Source: Buddleja alternifolia
Lineage: Eukaryota > Streptophyta > Magnoliopsida > Lamiales > Scrophulariaceae
Assembly (NCBI GenBank): GCA_019426215.1
Contig: CM033403.1
Location: 5,347,001 to 5,411,000, forward strand
Direction of reading: 5' to 3'
DNA: 64,000 nucleotides
Part shown: in pieces, positions 57,120-64,000 of the stretch
Position numbering within the stretch: position 1 is the stretch's first letter
Layout of the letters: each line of letters starts with the position of its first letter
Program-made: the position numbers and the translations under genes
Notes under the pieces: generated by a model
Databases searched by the model: none
Told to the model about the DNA's origin: nothing
Seen by the model: only the letters and a program-made list of their open reading frames with translations

Positions 57120-57840
57120 CAAAATATACATTAATTGACCTATGGCTACATATCAATTGAGGGATGGCTAAACATCAATTGATGTATGGCTACATATCAA
57201 TTGACGTATGACTACATATCAATTGACGTATGACTACATATCAATTGACGTACGTATAGATATATATCAATTGACGTATGGATACAACTCAATTGTCGTA
57301 TGTATACAACTCAATTGACGTATGGTTACATATCATCTGACATATGCTAACATACCAATTGACGTATGGCTATATATCAATTGACATATGGCTACATATC
57401 AATTGACGTATGGCTACATATCAATTAACGTATGTATACAACTCAATTGACGTATGGATACATATCAATTGACGTATGTATACAACTCAATTGACGTATG
57501 GCTACATATCATCTAACGTATGCTAACATACCAATTGACGTATGGCTACATATCAATTGATGTATGACTACATATCAATTGACGTATGGATACATATCAA
57601 TTGACGTATGTATACAACTCAATTGACGTATGGTTACATATCATCTGACATATGCTAACGTACCAATTGATGTATGGCTACATATCATCTGACGTATGCT
57701 AACGTACCAATTGACGTATGGCTACATATCAATTGACATATGGATACATGTCAATTGACGTATGAATACATATCAATTGATGTATGTATACATACCAATT
57801 GACGTATGACTATATTTTAAATGACGTATAGATTAGGTTA
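57120..57840 (-). repeat. 22-bp minisatellite array, inverted arm
   Basis: About 33 copies of the complement of the forward unit (TATGGCTACATATCAATTGACG). With 55187-56785 it forms a large inverted repeat. Confidence 0.95.
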
Positions 57841-57955
57841 AATGATGTATAGATTATGTTAAATGACGTATTGTTCATATAATAAAAATGTAACATACAA
57901 ATTTATATCCATAACATCATTAACATCAATCAAATAAATCAACTATTTAATCTAT

Positions 57956-58870
57956 CAACGTATAGGTACACTTAATATGACGTATTAATACATAATATTG
58001 ACGTATGGTTGCAAGTCAATTGACTTATAATTTTCTAGAAATGAAGTATGGTTGTCTATCAATTGACGTAATAATACATTTAATATGACGTATTAGTACA
58101 TTCAAATTTACGTAGGAATGCTAGTCAATTGACGTATTATTGTATATCTATCGACGTATAGGTACATTTAATATGACATATTAATACATAATATTGATGT
58201 ATGGTTGCAAGTCAATTGACGTACTATTTTCTGAAAATGACGTATGGTTGTCTATCAATTGACGTAATAATACATTTAATATGACGTATTAGTACATTCA
58301 AATTGACGCATGAATGTAAGTCAATTGACGTATTATTGTCTATCAATCGACGTATAGGTACACTTAATATGTCGTATTAGTACATAATATTGACGTATTA
58401 TTTTCTGGAAATGCTGTATGGTTGTCTATCAATTGACGTAATAATACATTTAATATGACGTATTAGTACATTCAAATTGACGTATGAATGTTAGTCAATT
58501 GATGTATTATTGAATATCTATCGATGTATAGGTACACTTAATATGATGTATTAATACATAATATTGATGTATGGTTGCAAGTCAATTGACGTACTAATTT
58601 TTGAAAATGATGTATGGTTGTCTATCAATTGACATAATAATACATTTAATATGATGTATTAGTACATTCAAATTGACGCATGAATGCAAGTCAATTGACG
58701 TATTATTGTCTATCAATCAACGTATAGGTACACTTAATATAACGTATTAGTACATAATATTGACGTATTAGTCAAATTGACGTATGAATGCTAGTCAATT
58801 GACGTATTATTGTCTATCAATCGATGTATAAGTACACTTAATATGACGTATTAGTACATAATATTTACTT
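57956..58870 (-). repeat. Higher-order repeat derived from the 22-bp unit, period about 196 bp
   Basis: The start word CGACGTATAGGTACA (and variants) recurs near 57956, 58152, 58348, 58522, 58718 and 58822. Intervals are 196, 196, 174, 196 and 104; 174 is one 22-bp unit short of 196. Each unit contains TGACGTAT words in several diverged forms. Confidence 0.85.
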
Positions 58871-58879
58871 ATGAATGCA

Positions 58880-59760
58880 TATTAAATTTAGCTTACATTT
58901 GACGGAAAAACTGTTTAGTTCTAGACATTTCTCGATAACGTGTCATACATTTTTAGAAAGCCCTATGTGTCTAATTTTAAAAGAAAAAAATATTTTATTA
59001 TTTCGAGCATTGTACAGTGCGTTATGGACATTTTCGTGAAGTCGCGCAAAATTGTCTTTAAATTTTAACTTATGTTTGAAGAAATAACTGTTTCATACTA
59101 GATGTTTTTTGATAATGTGTCATACATTTTTAGAAATTCCTATGTGTCTACTTTGAAATAAAAAAAAGTTTTTATGATTTCGAGCATCGTCCAATGCGTT
59201 TTGAACTTTCTTGTGAAGTCGCGCAAAACTGCCAATAAATTTTAGCTCACGTTTGTAGACAAAAATGCTTCATCCTAAACATATCTTGATAATGTGCTCT
59301 GTATGTGTCTATTTTCAAAATAAAATAATGATTTATGATTTCGAGCATCCTACAACGCGTTATAGAATTTCCTGTAAGATTGCATAAAACTTTAGAAACT
59401 TTTTAGCTTACGTTTGAATAAAAAACTGTGTCATACTAGATTGTTCTTAACAATATTTTTATACATTTTATGAAAGCCCTATGTGTCTAGTTTGAAATTA
59501 AAAAAAACGGTTTACGATTCCGAGCATTCTACAATGCGCTATAAACTTTCTCGTGAAATCGTGCAAAATTGTCATTTAATTTTAGCTTATGTTTGAAGCA
59601 AAAACTGTTTTATACCAGACGTTTCTTGATAATGTAACATACTTATTTAGAAAACCCTATGTGTCTACTTTTAAAAGGAAAAAACGGTTTATGATTCCGA
59701 GCATGCTACAACGCGTGATAGAATTTCTCGTAAGATTGCGCAAAACTGTTAAATATCAAT
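58880..59760 (+). repeat. 177-bp tandem repeat, about five copies
   Basis: The word CTATGTGTCTA occurs near 58963, 59140, 59302, 59479 and 59656, mostly 177 bp apart (one copy 162). Each unit has ATGATTCCGAGCATCCTACAA, a CTCGTGAAGTCGCGCA-like stretch and TTGATAATGTGTCATAC. The unit is related to the complement of the 187-bp unit in 51570-52645 and recurs at 63685-64000. Confidence 0.88.
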
Positions 59761-60053
59761 TGAAAATACGTCGATTGTACACTAAATATACGTCCAACAT
59801 GGTTTATGCATACGGCAGTTGCTGTTCGTATGAATTGAAAAATAAAAATAAAAATTGTAATCGGAGCAGAGTCAATATGGATCTCGATTTGTTCCTTTCA
59901 TCATGGAGAACAAAATGGTGTCACCTTTGAACAACTTCAATCGCCAAAAAAGTTTATGTAATCGGATTTGTGGTGAAGGGGAAAAGAAAAAAAGAGGAAA
60001 GAGAAGAGAGAAGAGGGAGAAGAGAGAGGTGGAGAAGAAGGTGAATAAAAAAT
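59761..60053. other. Segment between the 177-bp array and the right terminal repeat
   Basis: Contains one or two ACGTC-type words and a CT-rich stretch (complement strand) next to the TIR, mirroring the CT-rich leader at 47605-47650. No gene recognised. Confidence 0.5.
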
Positions 60054-60203
60054 AATAAAATGAGGGGTATTTTCGTCCTTTCAAGTGCGTAGGGAGTGAA
60101 TCCAAATTTGCATTATGAATTAAGGAGTTGAGAGTGTAGATTTATGGGTAGGGACTGATTCATATATTTTGTTAGGGATTGGGGATTTTTGATTAATTTT
60201 CCC
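60054..60203. repeat. Right terminal inverted repeat of the composite
   Basis: Pairs with 47429-47576. It ends GATTAATTTTCCC before the duplicated TTAAGGTTT. Confidence 0.78.
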
Positions 60204-60293
60204 TTAAGGTTTTCTTGATTACTAAAACTCTTGTAATTATATATATGTCACTGAGTAGTAAAAAATTTCCTGCGGGGTTTATACACTCTAACA
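60204..60293 (+). repeat. 5' LTR of the Ale-like copia, second part
   Basis: Contains CTCTTGTAATTATATATATG and ends CTCTAACA, as expected of the end of a short copia LTR. A primer-binding-like TGGTATTAGCC (one or two changes from the tRNA-iMet site) follows at 60294. Confidence 0.82.
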
Positions 60294-60509
60294 TGGTATT
60301 AGCCTAATTCTGGGATTCTCTCATCTCTCTTGATCCAACGTCTTCTACATCCCCACCCTAAGTCGCCGTCGACCCCGTGGCGCCTCTCTCATCTCAAAGG
60401 CCTCCTCCGATTGGTTCTCTTCCACCACCGCCACCAGTTATTTCATCACGGTAAGTTCACGGTCTTTTTTTCGCTCTCGTCTCTTTCTTCTATCTGCTCT
60501 ATTATCATT

Positions 60510-61032
60510 ATGGCCGAAACTACCAACCCTCCCACCACCCATACCTCTCATCCTGCATATGCTGTCAATATTGTTTTCCATCTTTTTAACTTTAAGTTAT
60601 GTGAAAAAGATCCACGTTATAAACTTTGGAAAACTATTTTTTCTGATATCTGTCGTAGTTATGGTGTTCTTGATCATATTAATGGTTCCTCTTTACCAAA
60701 ATCTGATACTGATGAAGATTGGTGTTCTCTTGATTCCAAAATCAAAACTTTGATTTATAATTCTGTTGATGCTAGTCTTCTCGACAGTGTTAGTGCTGAT
60801 AGTCTTACTGCTAAACAAATATGGGATAACCATGGCTCGTTTTTTACAAACAATAAACCCTCTCGTTGCTTACAACTTCAAGATAAATTCCATAATTTCA
60901 AAAAGGGTACTCTCTCAATCTATGATTTTTGTCGTGACATGAAACGCATCGCTGATAATTTGAAAGATGTCGACAATGAAATTTCTGACCAAGAACTCAT
61001 TTTACAAATTCTTAATAATCTGCCGGATTTCT
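60510..61032 (+). pseudogene. Ale-like copia gag, N-terminal part
   Basis: The true ATG is at 60510 (MAETTNPPTTHTSHPAYAVN); the longer reading starts at a TTG. It contains the capsid blocks YKLWKTIFSDICRSYGVLDHI, DASLLDSVSADSLTAKQIWD and LQLQDKFHNFKKGTLSIYDF, ending NNLPDF with a stop where SIIDVIT should follow in frame. A small indel at about 61025-61032 moves the continuation to another frame. Confidence 0.85.
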
Positions 61033-61992
61033 AATAGTATCATCGATGTCATTACCAATAAAACAACCTTCCCAAAATTTTCTCAGGCTCGAAATATTCT
61101 CCTTCTCCATGAATCTAGTGAATCTCTAACTACTCCCACCTCAAATTCTTCTGATTCCCCCGTTCTTCTTTATTCTCAATCCCATCCTCGTAATGATAAT
61201 GGAAAAGGTAGAGGTAGAGGTCGAGGTCGCTGTCAGAATTTTGGCCATGGCTCTTCTCGTGGTGGCAGTAATTCCGGAGGTTATTTTCGCCTTAATTATC
61301 AACAACACACCAATTTTCAAAACCATGCGGGTAATAGTTTTTCAAACCATGCAGGGACCAATTTTCAAACCCATGCAAGCAACAATTTTATACGCAGCCC
61401 ATCTCCAAACCCACACCCAGTGGCCCACTACTCTTCTGGATATTCAACTGCGTCTCCACAACAGACCTTCTACAACGACCCAACTCAACTCGATGGCTCT
61501 AACATTCTGGGCCCTCCTCCAACCCACGCACCCCACCTCTTTTCAGCGCCCAGTGGACCCGTCCTTATGTACCCTGGGCCACCTTTTCAGCACATATATG
61601 GGCCACCAGCTTCCTACACAACAGGGGCCCAATTTCAGCAATCCAACTATGCCACTGCTACTCCTAGCGGCTCATTTATTTATCCAAATCCAGCAGCTCC
61701 AATAGCCCAGCCCATGGATCTTTCATCACTCTTTTCTACCATGAACATCCATCCTCCGGACGACAACTTGTACATGGACTCCGGGGCTAGTGCACATATG
61801 TCCTCTACTCAAGGTAATATTCGTTTTTGGGCACCTTGTGAATATTCTAAATATATTATGGTTGGTAATGGTGTTGTACTCCCCATTTCCCATATTGGTC
61901 ACACTCCTTCTATTTCTTCTTCTTCGTATCTTCATCTTAAAAATATTTTAGTGTCTCCTCATATTGTTAAAAATCTAGTCTCTATCTGTTAG
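61033..61992 (+). pseudogene. Ale-like copia gag C-terminus and protease
   Basis: Frame continuing SIIDVITNKTTFPKFSQAR, then an Arg/Gly box (GKGRGRGRGR near 61200) and a His/Asn-rich repeat (HAGNSFSNHAGTNF). A Pro/Gln-rich linker follows, then protease with MDSGASAHMSS (aspartate at 61777) up to KNLVSIC and a stop at 61990. No CCHC zinc knuckle is visible; the Arg/Gly box stands where it is usually found. Non-functional because of the upstream frameshift and the stop. Confidence 0.82.
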
Positions 61993-62460
61993 TTTACTCG
62001 TGATAATAATTGCTCTTTCGAATTTGATCCTTTTGGCTTTTTTTTGAAGGACCTCCACACGGGTAATCGTCTTTTTCGCAGTGAGAGTTGTGGTGAGCAT
62101 TATCCTATTCTTCCTCCAGCTGTCAATCTGTCATCCACCCCGTCACTTTTGCTACTCTCTCGCCCCTCATCTGGCACCGTCGTCTCGATCATCCTGGCGA
62201 TTCTATTTTCAAATTTTTAGCTTCTAGGAATTTTATTTCATGTCAAAACAATGTTAATAAGTTATGTCATGCTTGTCATTGAGGCAAGCATCGTCGTCTT
62301 TCCTTTAGTAGTTTTATTACTCGTACTTCTTCTATTGTTGAACTTATTCATTCCGATTTGTGGTCATCTCCTTTAATTAGTGCAAATGGTTTTCGTTATT
62401 ACATTATTTTCTTAGATGATTTTTCTCACTTTTTATGGGTTTTTCCTCTTCGTGCTAATA
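61993..62460 (+). pseudogene. Ale-like copia integrase start (decayed, truncated)
   Basis: Broken frames with CHxCH-like text near 62268-62282, SSSIVELIHSDLWS-like text near 62335 and YYIIFLDDFSHFLWVFPL near 62400-62455. This is the integrase zinc domain and the first part of the catalytic core. It stops abruptly at about 62460. Confidence 0.75.
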
Positions 62461-62461
62461 C

Positions 62462-63684
62462 GATATGGGCATTAGAGTATTAGAGTAGTTAGACCTGAGG
62501 AGTCCTTTACGTTGTGCTCGTACCATTAAATAAGTTATTAGAGTAGTTAGGCCCAATCACCCGTTGGTGGGGTTGACCTCGAAGTACGATTCAATTGGTG
62601 CGATCGACAATGAGAAATGGACTGCCAATAAGGAATTCACTGTCTCGAAAGTAAACGAGAAGCGACATGTACGTCATAGGTGCTGTGAAATTAAAGTCTT
62701 TGGCCAAAGCATTAATGACTGGCTTATATTGGATGTAAATGGCAGTTTGGTAATTTCACATCAGTATGATATAGTACAATATCAAGTTATATGAGTTTGA
62801 CGTTCCATGACTCTTATTTGTTCGGGTTGTGTCAGTGAAGAGTTTATACTCATATGGTAATTATAACATAAAGGTTCGTGATGAAATATTCATCTCATAC
62901 TTGATTGGGTTTTGGTATATCTTTACGGGATGGCTTGGTGATAACTTAATCCTTGGAATCCTCCCAATGCCAATCAAGATGAGCCCAGAGAGTTGCGCTA
63001 TGTAAAGATGATAAAATAAAGGAGTTTTACTTTATGAAGGGTATTTTGCTAATTTCACTTAGAGTGGAAATTGTCAAAGGGATATGTATTGGTTATAATA
63101 AATATATTTAATTATTGTAATTAGATTATTATATTCAATCAATATTAATAGTGATATTAATTTAGAATTAATAAAGTACTATTAATAAAAGGAGATTAGT
63201 ATTTAATTAATTACCAATTGGATTTGATTGAGAATATTATTTAAATACTTAACACTGGGTGAAGCCCAGTACACCTATCCCTAGGTCACTATTCGACCGC
63301 CCCCTAGTCTCCTTAGTCAAGGAGTAGTCTTTTATTTAAGCACTAGGTGTTTTACTAAAATTAGAATTTGATAAGCTTTTCATCTTAGAGAGTGAAAAAG
63401 AGTAAAACACAAAATCCTTTCTCCCTCCACATAAACCGTAAGTCGCCCAACCCAGTCTAAGGTAAAGGAGCTGGTCGAGCTTCAAGAATTGAAGATCATC
63501 TTTCGCTTGATTATCTAGAGGAAGGAACGATCCTTTGCTTCTCAAAAGCTGGGATTTGGAAATTCATCGAAAAAGGTAACTGGATTACATCTTATTCTTG
63601 TTTTCGATTTATGTGAATATAAAAATATCAAAACATGAATTGAATTTGGGCAAAAAAATTTATCCGCTGATTCAATTCACAACA
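62462..63684 (+). repeat. Fragment of a Tork-type copia LTR
   Basis: Shares ordered blocks with 27600-28795: TAGAGTAGTTAGGCCC, GGAATTCACTGTCTCG, AAAGTAAACGAGAAG, CCATGACTCT, and the CCAATGCCAAT...GAG.GAGC.CAGAGAGT region. It lacks the LTR start and ends near AATTCACAACA at about 63684. A diverged relative of the old copia LTR. The ORF at 62564-62794 is an LTR shadow. Confidence 0.75.
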
Positions 63685-64000
63685 AAAAATGGTTTATGAT
63701 TCTGAGCATCCTACAATGCGTTATGGCCATTCTCGTGAAGTCGTGGAAAACTGTCGATAAATTTTAGCTTACGTTTGAAGACAAAAACATTTCATGATTG
63801 ATATTTCTTGATAATGTGTCATATATTTTTGGAAAACCCATGTTTCTACTTTGAATGCAAAAAAAAATGGTTTATGATTCCGAGCATCCTACAATGCGTT
63901 ACAGACTTTCTCGTGAAGTCGCACAAAACTATCAATATATTTTATCTTAAGTTTGAAAAAAATCTGTTTCATAGTAGATATTTTTGATAATGTGTCATAT
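63685..64000 (+). repeat. 177-bp tandem repeat, continuing beyond the window
   Basis: Two copies by the word GGTTTATGATT at about 63690 and 63869 (179 bp apart), same family as 58880-59760. It runs to the last base. Confidence 0.85.

Larger units (their letters stand above)
47429..60203. mobile_element. Large Mutator-like composite element carrying a PPR gene fragment (Pack-MULE-like)
   Basis: A 12,775-bp block inserted into the copia LTR with a perfect 9-bp duplication TTAAGGTTT (47420-47428 and 60204-60212). Its ends form an inverted repeat of about 150 bp: 47429-47576 aligns to the complement of 60054-60203, sharing blocks such as AAATCCCCA, ATCAGTCC, ATAAAT, CCTTAATT-like, AAATTTG and CCCTCATTT. 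The outermost 20 bases are eroded. Inside lie a PPR gene fragment, an LTR element, minisatellite arrays and a tandem repeat, but no transposase. Long TIRs, a 9-bp duplication and a captured gene piece are the Pack-MULE pattern. Alternative: two separate family members later joined; the clean duplication argues against this. Confidence 0.8.
47363..62460 (+). mobile_element. Ale-like Ty1/copia element, split in its 5' LTR and truncated at the 3' side
   Basis: The LTR starts TGTTAAATTCGAT at 47363, is interrupted at 47428, and resumes at 60213 to end ACACTCTAACA at 60293. Counting the duplicated TTAAGGTTT once, the LTR is 147 bp, short as in Ale/Retrofit-type elements. A primer-binding-like TGGTATTAGCC follows at 60294, then gag, protease and the beginning of integrase. 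Sequence beyond 62460 belongs to another LTR, so RT, RNase H and the 3' LTR are gone. Confidence 0.82.

Noticed and set aside
55187..58870. CRISPR-like array
   Set aside because: Units are contiguous 22-bp degenerate repeats without unique spacers, in plant nuclear sequence.

Overview
The window is nuclear DNA from a flowering plant, almost certainly a eudicot. It is AT-rich and built nearly entirely of nested transposable elements of plant lineages: Ty1/copia of Tork-, SIRE- and Ale-like types, Ty3/gypsy of Athila- and Tat-like types, Mutator-like and hAT-like DNA elements, and satellite arrays. The only host-gene material I recognise is two broken genes, a CYP79-type cytochrome P450 and a pentatricopeptide-repeat (PPR) gene. 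I see no intact host gene, no rRNA or tRNA gene and no CRISPR. Species cannot be fixed from sequence alone.

Region A (1-28795) is a copia-in-copia nest. The oldest layer is a decayed plus-strand Tork-like copia whose pol remnant lies at 1-1661 and 12543-12836 and whose 3' LTR is split between 12837-12968 and 27274-28795. A minus-strand Tork-like element (1662-12542, TSD GGTAG) landed in its RNase H region, and that element carries a small gag-only LTR element (8864-10674) in its 5' leader. A young, nearly intact minus-strand SIRE-type copia (12969-27273, 14.3 kb) landed in the old element's 3' LTR. It has gag, pol and a very long uninterrupted third ORF (1302 codons) between pol and the 3' LTR.

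Region B (28796-44660) begins with an unassigned 169-codon ORF beside a broken minus-strand Tat-like gypsy (29520-31040 and 42533-about 44660). That gypsy is split by a minus-strand Athila-like element (31041-42532) that kept gag, protease and one LTR but lost the RT core, integrase and 3' LTR. The Athila-like element is itself split by a plus-strand non-autonomous relative with two LTRs and no coding capacity (32839-37860, TSD CGGCG).

Region C (44661-64000) holds a 913-bp Mutator-like element and a minus-strand CYP79-type P450 pseudogene cut by a hAT-like element. Next comes an Ale-like copia with a 147-bp LTR. A 12.8-kb Mutator-like composite (47429-60203) sits inside that LTR, flanked by a perfect 9-bp duplication (TTAAGGTTT) and ending in about 150-bp inverted repeats. 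It carries a PPR gene fragment, a 6.7-kb non-coding LTR element inserted into the fragment, a 22-bp minisatellite arranged as a giant inverted repeat around a short telomere-like tract, and a 177-bp tandem repeat. After it come the copia gag/protease/integrase remnant, a Tork-type LTR fragment and more of the 177-bp repeat, which runs off the window end.

The copia and gypsy elements copy themselves through RNA and reverse transcription. The gag-only and LTR-only elements must borrow enzymes from relatives. The Mutator-like and hAT-like elements move as DNA and need transposases not encoded here.
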